64,000 nucleotides of DNA from Pomacea canaliculata (Eukaryota; Mollusca; Gastropoda; Architaenioglossa; Ampullariidae): contig NC_037592.1 in the NCBI RefSeq assembly GCF_003073045.1, forward strand, positions 8,162,047 to 8,226,046. Direction: 5' to 3'. The notes under the pieces were generated by a model. The model was given only the letters and a program-made list of their open reading frames with translations. It was not told the DNA's origin and did not search any database. Position numbers and translations under genes: made by a program. Shown one piece after another: positions 13,301 through 24,705 of this stretch; positions within the stretch are counted from its first letter, which is position 1, and every line of letters starts with the position of its first letter.

Positions 13301-15877
13301 ATGGACGAGAATCAAGGTAAGCTCAGTTAAAATCTATTTGAACAGGAGCCAGACCTCTTGTTTTTTTAATTAATAGAATTTCCGTGAATTTTGATGTATA
13401 GAGAAGATGGGAACGATCGTCTACCCGAGATCTTTGGTGTTTCACAACTAATAAAATAACTTCACGAGAACCCTTCCAGCTTTGCAGTGCTGTGAAGTTT
13501 TTCCTTTGTTGGCTTTCGTTTGTCAGGATACTTTGTACGTTATTTGCTTGTTGTGCAGTGTTTGAGTAGGAGGAGGGGAAAAGTTAATAAACCTCAGTTT
13601 GAATAAGTCACTTGCACTAAAACACTTTGAACAGATGGAAAGATGGAAGTCGGCTTAGTTGGATGAATTCATTGGCCTCAACCTTGTGTGGGCGTCTGCA
13701 CCGACATTTAACAAGTTGACAAAAGGGAGAAAAGGGCCAATCATCTGGGATAACCGTCAACACGGACACTGGATTTCAAGTCTTGCAACCTTCAGCAAAT
13801 AGAGTATAAAATAGAGACAATGCCAGTATGTAGGAAGGAGAAAACCAATGCTTACCCGAGTGCAAAATGTTTTCCAAATGACTTCATTTAATTCCTTACA
13901 AGAAATGAGTTCCAAGGCCTCTACCTTTTGAGAAATACGAGCTTTTAAACATGTTGTGATGGGTTTTGCGAAGACAGAAGTCAACACTTTTCAGATAATA
14001 TTAATGATGACCTGGATACGATTACCTGTTCCAGTTGTCTTATTGATTATAGCCTTTGTGACACATGCCATCCAATTTCAAAAATGATGTTGATTTAGAA
14101 TGGATCCATTTTCTCTACTTGTCAGTAAATTTGCTTAGATTTTTAGAATGAGTATATTAGAATGAGCTGAAAGCTGTAAATCAACAACTACATTGTGCCC
14201 TTGAGGGATCAAAAAAGAAAAGGAAAAACAAATCTGATACATTGGTGACAGAATCATAACAGATTTCAGTCTTGATGATTATTAAAATCTGTCAGTGCTA
14301 ATAGAACATACATCTCATTGAAACGCGCACTACTTCGTCATTATTGTAATTATATTATTTGAATGTATGAGGTATGAAGCAGTTTGCAAATACTTGGGCA
14401 GCCTTCGTTGTATGATGATATGAATATGCCAGAGAAATTTAAAAAAGTTGGTTTATTCTGCTTCTTATAATGCACTTAAAAATGAATTAAAAGTTTGAAA
14501 GAAGGTATGATTATGTGGCACTAAACAAGCACATTCTTTCAAGCTCTCCCACCTGCAAACAATGAAGCTACAGAAGGATACCCAGCAACCGGCAACCCAG
14601 GCTTTGCAGGGAACTCTTTCGGATATCCTTCCAGCTACCCACCCCAGCAGGGATACGGTGAGGGGTACGCTGCACAACCGGGGTATCAGCCAACACAGCA
14701 AGACTACAAGTCTAACCAGCCTACAGTCGTCGTAAGCAGACCCACGTTTCTTTATTTTAATTTATTATTTGGTTTTCCTTTTGCGTTTTTGTATATTTAT
14801 TAACCTACATTTGTATTAATGTTTGTTTGTTTGTTTATTTATTTATAGGTGACGTTTCAAGACCACATGTGCTTGGCCATCTTCACCACACTTTGCTGCT
14901 TCTGGCCGATCGGCATTTTTGCCATCTTTAGAGCATGTGAGGTGAGAGTCAAAGTTTCAATAATCACTGTTGTCAAAGAGATTGGTACGGGTCCACTGCA
15001 ACCTAAATTAGTAGAACATATTATATATTCTTTTGGTGCTATACCTAATCTTACTGAAGGGCAAAGACTCTTTTAAAAAAGTGTCTTACAACATGGAACA
15101 TGCTATCGTAAAGCTTCGAGAAATGCCGAAGGACATCATAAGCTATTGACATCTGTCTATAGTCTATGTACTTCTGTCTATAGTTTATGTACTTCTGTCT
15201 ATAATCTATGAACCTCTGTCTCTTTAGTAGTAGCGAAGACAAGCAGAAAGTCCTGAGCCTTTCAAGGAAAAATAGAATATCAGGAGATTTGTTTTTCAGC
15301 CATCAAAGAATAACAGTTCACTTTAAATAAACTACACGGACTCTCCCTCACACACACACAGAGGAAATATAAACCCCAGTACGAGTCACAGCTGAACTGC
15401 GTGACCTGGCTGACTGGGTAGAAATGTCTGTACATATCGATAGTTTTATACTTTAATCAAACAGAGGTGAGCGAGTATGAGATGTGAGAGACAGGTGGTG
15501 GAGAGAGATTAGAATTCAGAGAGATAAAGGGCTAAAGTATTTTGTTATAGTTGGACATAGAGCAGGCTGAAGGGTACGAAATAAACTGTAAAATAACTTC
15601 AACAAACATTCTACTAGCTTTTGTAAAACAGGAAAAGAAAGAAGTTGGGGTGGGGTTTGAAGGGAGGATGATACAAGATATTTACCTGTGTGTGTCCTAT
15701 GTGCAGGCCCGCACAGCCCTAGTAGGAGGGTACTTTGAACCAGCTCAGACCCTAAGCCAGGAGTCTCGCCGCTTATCACTGATTGGCATCGGCATTGGAT
15801 GCGTCGCAATCGTCATTACTATCATCGTTGCTGTCTTGGTCGTCAGCAGAGCTAATTACTACCATGAGGGGAAGTAG
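13301..15877 (+). CDS. CD225/dispanin-family membrane protein, copy 2 (intact)
   Basis: Exons 13301-13316, 14544-14731, 14849-14941 and 15707-15877 join in phase to 155 residues. Exon 1 codes only MDENQ plus one base. Residues 6-68 form a Q/G/Y/P-rich tail (YPPQQGYGEGY). Residues 69-99 hold the first hydrophobic segment with CCFWPIG. Residues 100-155 hold the family loop (ARTALVGGYFEPAQ), a GIGIG glycine pattern and a strongly hydrophobic helix, ending in HEGK-stop. This is the cleanest member of the array and the reference for judging the others. By family knowledge it should be a small palmitoylated membrane protein with an exposed N-terminus. Members act in membrane fusion control, synapse assembly or trafficking; which applies here cannot be told from sequence. 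Confidence 0.88.
15153..15215 (+). repeat. 21-bp minisatellite, three units, intron 3 of copy 2
   Basis: Three direct units of 21 bp, each starting ctgtctata. The same array at the same intron position in copy 3 has five units, and copies 4 and 5 lack it. Confidence 0.85.
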
Positions 15878-16889
15878 GCAGTCGCTTAGGGCGCAAAAAT
15901 GTCTTGCTGGTTTGTTTGTTTGGGGGTTTTATGTATTTAATTGATAAATAATGTTAGGGAAAAATCTCATTTCCATTGAATGGCATTTGTAGGACACGTT
16001 TACTCTGCTTGTATGTTGACTTTACCACGCTAGTTTCTCAGTGTATTTATTATACGAAAGTCCCACCATCCGAGGGCGCATTTGTAGTGACCAGCTAACC
16101 AGCGTGGGAGTTGAGGGTGGGAGTGCGAGGGGGCAGGGGAACGGGGGCGTGGGTGGATTGGGAAGATTCGGGTCTGTGCATTAGGATGCTTGGGAATATA
16201 CCAGCCTCACCTACTACGTGATTAGCGCAGTGTTTTCTGTAACATGAGAGAGGAGAGAAAGATTGGAAGGACCTAAGTGAGGTAGCTAAGATAAGGGTAC
16301 AGTAGAGATAAATCTGGACAGTCAGGGTTAGCAGAACTGGTCAAGTGTGGGCATGGAAAACATAATTAACTTTAAACTGAAAACCTATTTGACGTTGTAA
16401 AAACTTCACTTCTCTTAGCGGCTGCAAAGCATCTTGTGAGACATTAAAGCTTGCTGTTTGATTTTGTATATGTCTGCTTTGGCGCTTGGAGTTATCATGT
16501 GAACTGAACTGAGTTCTGTAAAAAAAATAATTTTTTATCAACACGATTTTCTCTTTACCTTAACTATTTTTCCTTATTTCTATCTTAAAGTAGAAAAAAC
16601 CCGAGTGGATAAGCTTCTCCCTTTTACTGAGAGTACCGAAGGAAGGAATGTTACACGTGTTACACATTTATAGGTATTTTGTCACCAAAATTTGATCTTA
16701 ACGGATCGATTGTCATTTGTCACTGGACTTGTCTAATGACTGTTAAATGTTTTATGAAAGCTTACCAATAGATTATCACAGCAAATTATGTCCATTGTCA
16801 TTTCATTATCAGTCGAGTACAAGAATACGCCAAGAAGGACAAAGAGAAAGTGAAGTGTTGGCAGTGTGATCATGGTTCTCTTTTATTTT
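15878..16889. other. conserved 3' flank of CD225 copy 2
   Basis: The 3' block is shared with copies 3, 4 and 5. It includes an ATTAAA (16443-16448) followed by GT-rich sequence, a plausible poly(A) signal about 570 nt after the stop and conserved in the other copies. The G-rich subsegment 16060-16170 is present in copies 4 and 5 but deleted in copy 3. No further gene is seen. Confidence 0.5.
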
Positions 16890-17760
16890 TCTTGAGCCTC
16901 TTCAACCTTTCCAGCCTAGCTAGGCCAAATCATGTCAAAACGAGTCTTGAGGATTTTCTTTGTCAATCATTCAGCTGAAGCAAAACCAGTTGTTGCATAA
17001 CATATAACATGTCGATCAAGTACAAAAAGAACCATTTTTCGGCAAGTTGATTTTAAGTGATATTTTCCTCAAGTTCTACAAGACCATTTCAAAGATGATG
17101 ATGCAGAGAAACCAAGACCTGATGAATGCTATTTATTTTAAATGTCTTGAATTTTGTGCAGCTGAAGGTAGGTCATTATCCAAAACATTAGTGTCTGAAA
17201 GTCCATGAGTTGAAAACGATGCTCATAGAATATATTTTCTCTTTGATGGATTTTTGCAAAATCCACAGGCAGTCTTTTAGTCTTGACCATGGTTTTTTAG
17301 CCATTCATACATTAAGGAATGACACTTGATCAGTTGACTGTTGGTGGTCCTCAACTACAATGTCAAAAACTGGTTTTCTATATGCACATAATAACTTGGA
17401 TCAAAATCCTGTATCTAATTTTATTCCTATAAAACATGTGACTTCTAGCAAATTAACTACTATTCAAGAAAATATTTATTACCATGCAGTTTACTTCACT
17501 GCCAGTCGAGACAGCAATGAGAGCTAGATTGGATGTGGAAAAGTACTTTTGGATTCAGATGTGTGACTCTGACACCTCCAGCTCATAAGCACACCTTTGG
17601 GCAGTCTGTTTAAAATAAAAAGTATTCAAAGCATATGCATATTCTGTACTCAACACCAAAGACTATTAATACGTGAGACAACATGCATCACAGTGTCATG
17701 GCAGTAAATATTTATCAGTACTTGTTCACACTATACTGCACTCTGTTTCCTGCTAGGCTA
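16890..17760 (-). pseudogene. dead copy of molybdo-flavoenzyme exon 27 with flanking introns
   Basis: This block is colinear with 35391-36320 inside the XDH/aldehyde-oxidase-like gene. The exon copy is at 17483-17605 (- strand). It aligns over its length with real exon 27 (36066-36194) and keeps the splice-site surroundings (ccatgcagttta..., gggcagtctgttta). It is 123 rather than 129 nt long. Read in the exon frame, it gains a stop after about 16 codons. It is a duplicated, decayed gene fragment, not a functional exon. Confidence 0.85.
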
Positions 17761-18949
17761 CCAGGCCTAGGAGGTAGACTGGAGATGATAATCTCCATGA
17801 ACAGAAATTTCTGACTGCTAATTTGGGTCATACAATGAAGCAAGTTTCATTCAAAACCTTTCCCTTTTTGTGCAGTTGATCTGACTGATCTACTTAACAA
17901 GGACTGAAATGTAGATTTAAATGTTATAATTTTCCTTCAAGTTAAATTGCTCTCTTAAAATTTTTGTGAAAACAAGAAAGGCATTAATTTTAAAAAAAAC
18001 TAGTAAGATTATGAGTGTTCATATAAGATTCCCGTACATAAGACTCCACATAATCGCCAAAGGGTTCAAGTACTTGGGCTTTCCGAGCACCTTAATGCAC
18101 GAAGAAATGTCACAGACGCCGGCTCTCTCTCTCGAGCAACACACACACACGACGTCCGTACGCGTTCTTTCACACACAAAACAAAGATTGCCTGAGGCTG
18201 TCCACAAGATGTTAATGAGTTGCTGAATGGCTCAGGATTTCACAAACTTCAAGACACATATGCATAAACAATAATCCGCTTCAACACAATATTCTATCGG
18301 CGTAACACAATTAACGGTACATACAATGTTTACAATCCGCGGGGCCTTCCCCGATCAATTACAATTAAATAACTCTTTATCTTAATTCTTAATCCTAACC
18401 TCTCCTCTTAATCTCAATTCTTATCATGTAGTTAATAATCGCACCAGCAGTCATTTAGTACTTTACTCACAGTTCTGTTCGTCCACACACAGTTCCAATT
18501 TTATTATCTCATTTACATTTTCTTGGCGACAAGATTAGATCTACACGAATCCTCGATCACAAGGGCGCTACCACCATTGCCCGTACACGGAGGAAAAGAG
18601 AAACCTTGTCTAGGCAAGGAATTACTTCTAAGATCTACGCTCACATTCACACTCACACAACATTCTTCCACTCTCATGTCCGCCAATGCCGTCTGCTTCT
18701 TCTAAATGTCCCTAGAGTGATCTCCCTTTCCTCGCTGACACATTCATCAATACATGTTATTTATCATTGTGATTTACAAACAGCGAAGGGCTTAAACTAG
18801 CTTTAAAACATGCAGGCACGGACTGATCCGTGACAAAAAAAAAAAAAAAAAAAAAGAAAAAAAAAAGAAAAAAGAAAAAAAAAGAAAAAAAAAAGGCAAT
18901 GTTCGTTTATCTATAGGTCTTTGATAGAACGTCGCTCGAAACACAGACC
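17761..18949. other. gene-free stretch with A-rich tract
   Basis: No gene is recognised. A short ACAC-rich patch lies near 18140-18180. An A/G tract of about 60 bases (18835-18893) may be the tail of an old retroposed insert, but I see no diagnostic body. Confidence 0.45.
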
Positions 18950-19442
18950 CCAGCAAACACACCAAGATTCGGCCAAGCTTGGTGCCTCCTTGGTCTGCCT
19001 TGGTACCAATATTGGCTCTTCCTTGGTCTCTCTATTGCAGTGGTTCTTAAAGTGTGGTCAGCGGACCACTAGTGGTCCGCAGGCATAAGTCAAGTGGTCC
19101 GCGGCTGACAGTCGTCATATGTCATCAAAGTGATTAATTCCTCGCATTAACATTTTAATTAGAAATAACGAGGTATGTAGTTTTATGTCAACTTATTACT
19201 ATTCTACTGTCACAAAAGGACATCAAGTTTTGAATTGTAATGAAACAAATGCGGCAATTTAAATTTAAAATTCATAGTACAGAGTGATTTTTAGGCCTTG
19301 GTGGTCCGCCATATTTTTTACTTAAGTAAAGTGGTCCGCGGTCCGAAATACTTTGAGAACCACTGCTCTGTTGGATCTTCCTTGGAGGTGATAGTTGGGA
19401 CAATCTTGGCCCAAGCTTGGCTGAATCTTGCGTGTTTGCTTG
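18950..19442. mobile_element. terminal-inverted-repeat element, split by a hAT insertion
   Basis: The left end (18950-18982, cagcaaacacaccaagattc...) and right end (19411-19442, ...gaatcttgcgtgtttgct) form an inverted repeat of about 30 bp with few mismatches. The hAT element 19038-19365 sits between them. The family is not recognised. Confidence 0.65.
19038..19365. mobile_element. hAT-type non-autonomous transposon
   Basis: Ends cagtggttct...agaaccactg are inverted repeats of the well-known hAT kind. The flanking 8-bp duplication is ctctattg on the left and ctctgttg on the right, one mismatch. The 328-bp body has ggtccgc-rich subterminal repeats and no transposase. Confidence 0.85.
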
Positions 19443-19679
19443 GACTTAATCCTTAGTCAACCGGGCTGCTGGTTGGCGATGACTAGTCATGACCTTCTCT
19501 CAAGCAGCTCTCTCTCATCTCGACCTCTCTTTTATATCCTCGGGAAGGGGTAATGTGCCATGGGTACCTGGCCATACAGGATGGCAGCGCTGGCTGTGCT
19601 ACTGTGTTGGGGCTGGTAGCACCAGGCTGAGCTGAGTGTCGAAGAGAATATTGAACAGCAAATTGTGTCCCTGTCTGTT

Positions 19680-20023
19680 TTCTTTTACCCGGAGTGTTTT
19701 GCTTTTCTGTTTTAAGTCAGCACGTGAAGACGACGCCATTCTTAGAAATATTAGCCTTTCGTCGGCTTCTGCCTTTTTGACAATACAAGTGTAAGTAAGT
19801 AAATAATATTAATGTAATATTGCTCGTTCCTCTTTTTCATCTACCACCAGAATATGTTTTTGTGAACTTTATTTTCAGCGATGTTTGCTGAGTGCTCGTG
19901 CTGCCCTTAAAGTACCGACTGTCCCAGATACCCGGCAATAGATGCGCCGCAGCTCACATCCGCACATCCTGTTCGCGAATCTTTGCGGCAGTCTTTTTGT
20001 CGGGAAACACATCTACCAGTAAA
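19680..20023 (+). promoter_or_regulatory. promoter/5' leader type A, CD225 copy 3
   Basis: Near-copy of 12960-13300, conserved up to the start codon. Unlike the other copies, the bases before ATG are agtaaa instead of agtcaa. Confidence 0.45.
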
Positions 20024-22923
20024 ATGGACGAGAAACAAGGTAAGCTCAAATAAAATAAATTTGGACAGGAGTCAAACCTCTTGTTTTTTGAATTAGTAGA
20101 ATTTCCGTGAATCTTGATGTATAGATGGGAACGATCGTCTACCCTAGATCTTTGATGTTTCACGGCCAGTAAAATAACTTCACGAGAACCATCCAGCTGT
20201 GCAGTGCTGTGAAGTTTTTCCAAACTTTGTAGGCTTTTGTTTGCGAGGATATTTTGTACTTTATTTGCTTTTTGTGGAGTGTTTGAGTAGGAGAGAGGAA
20301 AAGTTAATCAACCTCAGTTTGAAAAAGTCCTTGCACTAAAACACTTTGAACAGATGGAAAGATGGAAGTCGGCTTGTCTGGATGAATCCATTGGTCTCAA
20401 CCTTGTGTGGACGTCTGCACCGACATTAACAAGTTGACAAAATGGGAGAGAAGGGCCAATCATCCGGGATCACCGTCAACACGGACACCGGATTTCAAGT
20501 CTTGCAACCTTCTGCAAATAGAGTATAAAATAGAGACAATGCCAGTATGTAGGAAAGATAAAACCAATGCTTACACGAGTGCAAAATGTTTTCCAAATGA
20601 CTTCATTTAATTCCTTACGAGAAATGAGTTCCAAGACTTCTACCTTTTGTGAAATACGAGCTTTTTAAACATGGTGTGACGGGTTTTGCGAAGACAGAAG
20701 TCAACACTTTTAAGATAATATTAATGATGTTCTGGATACGATTACCTGTTCCAGTTGTCTTCTTGATTATATCCTTTTTAACACACGCAATCCAATTTCG
20801 AAAGTGATGTTGATTTAGAATGGATACATTTTCTCTACCTGTCAGTAATCAGTCATGTACCTTCAAAACAGTTCGGGAGGTGGTGAAAGGATAAGTGAAA
20901 TTATTTGCTTAGATTTTTTAGAATGAGTATATTAGAATTGAGCTGAAAGCTGTAAATCAACAACTACAATGTTCACTTGAGGGATCAAAAAGAAAAGGGA
21001 AAAACAATTCTGATACATTGGTGACAGAATCATAACAGATTTCAATCTTGATGATTATCTTAAAGTCTGTCTGTGATGATAGAACATAAATTCATTGAAA
21101 CGCACACTACTCTGTTTGTGATGGTCTATAATTAATTAATTATTAATACTGTACTTACTACTGCCGTCTTGTTCGTCGTGATGCTGTCATTACTGTAATT
21201 ATATTATTTGGATATATGAGGTATGAAGCAGTTTACTTGGGCAGCCTTCGCTGTATGATGATATGAATATGCCAGAGAAAATTTCAAAAATAGTTGGTTT
21301 ATTCTGCTTCTTATAATGCATTTAAAAATGAATTAAAAGTTTGAAAGAAGGTATGATTATGTGGCACTAAACAAACACATTCTTCAAGCTCTCCCACCTG
21401 CAAACAATGAGGCTACGGAAGGATACCCAGGAACCGGCAACCCAGGCTTTGCAGGGGACGCAATCGGATATCCTTCCAGCTACCCACCCCAGCAGGGATA
21501 CGGTGAGGGGTACGCTGCACAACCGGGGTATCAGCCAACACAGCAAGACAACAAGTCTAACCAGTCTACAGTCATCGTAAGCAGACTCACTTTTCTTTAT
21601 ACTGATTTCTTATTTGATTTTCCTTTTGCATTTTTATCCATTTATTAACCTACATCTGTATTAATGTTTGTTTGTTTATTTATTTTTTATTTATTTATAG
21701 GTGATAACCAGGGGCCTACGTTCATATAGTAAGAAGTTTGAAGACCACATGTGCTTGGCTATCTTCACCACAATTTTCTGCTTCTGGCCGATTGGCCTTT
21801 TGGCCATCTTCAGGGCTTGTGAGGTGAGAGTCAAAGTATCAATAATCACTGTTGTCAAAGAGATTGGTTTGGGTCTATCGCAACCTAAACTAGTAGAACA
21901 TTGTATATACTCCTTTCTAGTGCTATACCTAATCTTATAGAAGGGCAGTGAGCACAGAAGAGAAAAAATGCTTCTCAGATAAGGATCAGCACCATCTGGA
22001 ACAAAATTGTTTATGATTGTGGAATCACAAGACCCTTTTAAAAAAAGTGTCTTACAACATGGAACATGCTATCGTAAAGCTTGCGAGAAATGCCGAAGGA
22101 CATCATAAGCTATTTACATCTGTCTATAGTCTATGTACTTCTGTCTATAGTTTATGTACTTCTGTCTATAGTTTATGTACTTCTGTCTATAGTTTATGTA
22201 CTTCTGTCTATAATTTATGTACCTCTGTGACTTTAGTAGTAGCGAAGACAAGTAGAAAGTCCTGAGCCTTTCAAGGAAAAATAGAATATGAGGAGATTTG
22301 CTTTTTTAGCCATCAAAGAATAACAGTTCACTTCAAATGAACTACACGGACTCTCCCTCACACACACACAGAGGACATACAAACCCCAGTACGAGTCACA
22401 GCTGAACTGCGTGACCTAGCTGACTGGGTATAGTTGTCTGTACATATCGATAGTTTTATACTTTGATCAGACAGAGGTGAGCGAGTATGAGATGTGAGAG
22501 ACAGGTGGTGGAGAGAGATTAGCATTCAGAGAGATAAAGGGTTAAAGTAGTTTGTGTTATAGTTGGACAGAGAGCAGACTGAAGGGTACGAAGTAAATTG
22601 TAAAATAACTACAACAAACATTCTACTAGCCATTGTAAATCAGGAAAAGAAAGAAGTTGGGGTGGGGTTTGAAGGGAGGATGATACAAGATATTTACCTG
22701 TGCGTATGTGTCCCATGTGCAGGCCCGGAAAGCCCTAGCAGCACGGTACTATCAATCAGCTCAGACCCTAAGCGAGCAGTCTCGCCTCTTATCCCTAATT
22801 GGCATCGGCGTTGGATGCGTCGCAATCGTCATTACTATTATCGTCGTTGTTGTCTTGGCCGTCAACAGAGTTAATGACTACCTGAGCCATTTCTACCACG
22901 AGGTGAAGTGGACAGTCGCCTAG
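20024..22923 (+). CDS. CD225/dispanin-family membrane protein, copy 3 (intact)
   Basis: Exons 20024-20039, 21389-21576, 21701-21823 and 22723-22923 join in phase to 175 residues. The N-terminal Q/G/Y/P-rich part matches copy 2. Exon 3 starts 10 codons earlier than in copy 2 and adds a basic stretch (ITRGLRSYSKKFED) before the membrane segment. That segment reads IFCFWPIGLL, so one of the paired cysteines seen in the other copies is phenylalanine. Exon 4 has the loop (ARKALAARYYQSAQ) and a V/I-rich helix. The stop used by copy 2 is TGG here, so translation runs four residues further to WTVA-stop. The role within the CD225 family is not determined. Confidence 0.86.
22120..22224 (+). repeat. 21-bp minisatellite, five units, intron 3 of copy 3
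   Basis: Five head-to-tail 21-bp units with single-base differences, orthologous in position to the three-unit array in copy 2. Length differs by unit slippage between paralogs. Confidence 0.88.
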
Positions 22924-23639
22924 GGCGCAGAAATGTCTTGCTGCTTTGTTTGTTTGGGGGTTTTATGTGTTTAAGTGATAAATAATGTTAGGGAAAAATC
23001 TCATTTCCATTGAATGGCATTTGTAGGACTCTTTTCCTCTGCTTGTATGTTGACTTCACCACACTAGTCTCTCAGTGCATGTATTACACGAAAGCCCAGG
23101 TTAGCAGAACTGGTCAAGTGTGGGCAGAGAAAACGTAATTAACTTTATACTGAAAACCTATTGGATGTTGTAAAAACTTCACTTTTCTTAGCGGCTGCAA
23201 ACATCTTGTGAGAACATTAAAGCTTGATGTTTGATTTTGGCGCTTGGAGTTATCATGTGAACTGAGCTGAGTTCTGGAAAAAAAATATTTTTTATCAACA
23301 CGATTTTATCTTTACCTGAACTATATTTCCTTATTTTTATCCTAAAATAGAAAAAAACCGAGTGTATAAGCTTCTCACTTTTACTGTGGGGACGGAAGGA
23401 AGGAATGTTACACGTGTTAAACATTTTTAGATATTTTGTCACCAAAATTCGATCTTAACGGAGCGATTGTCATCTGTCACTGGACTTGTCTAATGACTGT
23501 TAAATGTTTTATTAAGCTTACCGATATATTATTGCAGAAAATTATGTCCATAGTCATCTCATTATCAGTCGAGTACAAGAATACGCCAAGAAGGACAAAG
23601 AGAAAGGGAAGTGTTGGCAGTGTGATCATGGTGTTCTCT

Positions 23640-24189
23640 TTTGTTTTTCTTGAGCCTCTTCAACCCTTTCCAGCCAAACTAGGCCAAATCATGTCAAAAC
23701 GAGTCTTGGGGGTTTTATTTGTCGACCATTCAGGTGAAGCAAAACCAGTTGTTGCATAACATATAACATGTTGATCAAGCACAAAAAGAGCCATTTTTTC
23801 TGATCTTAAGTAATATTTTCCTCAAAGTTGTACAAGACCAGTTGAAAGAGGATGATGCAGAGAAACCAAGACATGATGAATGCTATTTTCTTTGAAGAAA
23901 ATTCTTGAATTTTGTGCAGCTGAATTTTGTGCTGGTTCCTGGAATCCCCTTTTCTCCTGCGTTTTCGTCATGAGCCGATTGGGCTCAATCACTCAATCAC
24001 TCAATTAATCGGAGGAGTCAAAGGGTTAACAGACTGCCGTCAGTCAGCGATCTGAGGACTGAATGCCGTTAACCATCATCAAACTAATCCCATTGATTCA
24101 TGGGATGATTTAGCCCTCTATCAACGATTAAGATTTTGATGTAATGACATCCTAGAGATTGTCGATGACATACAAGCGGATTTAGTAAT
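23640..24189. repeat. truncated molybdo-flavoenzyme intron copy and shared 3' flank
   Basis: From about 23650 the sequence matches the start of the 16890 block (gcctcttcaacc...) but stops at about 23930, before the exon 27 copy. After the join, 23930-24189 matches 28100-28390 closely, including a tcaatcact short tandem repeat. Confidence 0.65.
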
Positions 24190-24705
24190 TCCAAGTCGGT
24201 GGCGCAGTGTCACACCGACATTGCAAGTGTGTCCAGCCCTTCGTTTGTATATAACGGATGCCTTTCAGAATGTGTATGTGTAGTGTGTGTGTGTTGTCTG
24301 TGTGTGTGTGTGTGTGCTGATCTAGCAGACATAGTTGTGGGGCTCTCCCCTGTTCTGTTTTTGCAATCTGTTGTAATCGTTCTTTCTTTTTTTTTCCTTT
24401 TTTTTCTAATCTTTTGAGTTGGTAGTCGCACTCTGCACGCCAATAAACTTCAGTTTTGCGTTGTAACTTCGTCTGGGTGTTTTGTGTGCACTGAGGAGTG
24501 ATTGGCTTAATTTGTTGCCGCGACGGATGAGTTGAAGTTTATGTTTGTTTGCGACACGTGTCTGTGAGAGAGCAAGTCCCGCGACGCCCAATCGCGTTAC
24601 GCGACACTGACGATCCCGGATACCCGACAATACATGCACCGCTGCACACACCAGCACATCCTGTTCACGGCAGTCTTTTTGTCGGGGAACACATCTACCA
24701 GTCAA
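24190..24705 (+). promoter_or_regulatory. promoter/5' leader type B, CD225 copy 4
   Basis: Closely matched by 28390-28950 before copy 5: a TG microsatellite, cttttgag, cttcgtctgggtgtttt, and cgacgcccaatcgcgttacgc. Copies 2 and 3 lack this upstream part. The last 100 bases before the ATG are common to copies 2-5. Confidence 0.45.

Noticed and set aside
22120..22224. Regular direct repeats considered as a CRISPR-like array
   Set aside because: Units abut with no spacers, and lie inside an intron of a eukaryotic gene; it is a minisatellite.
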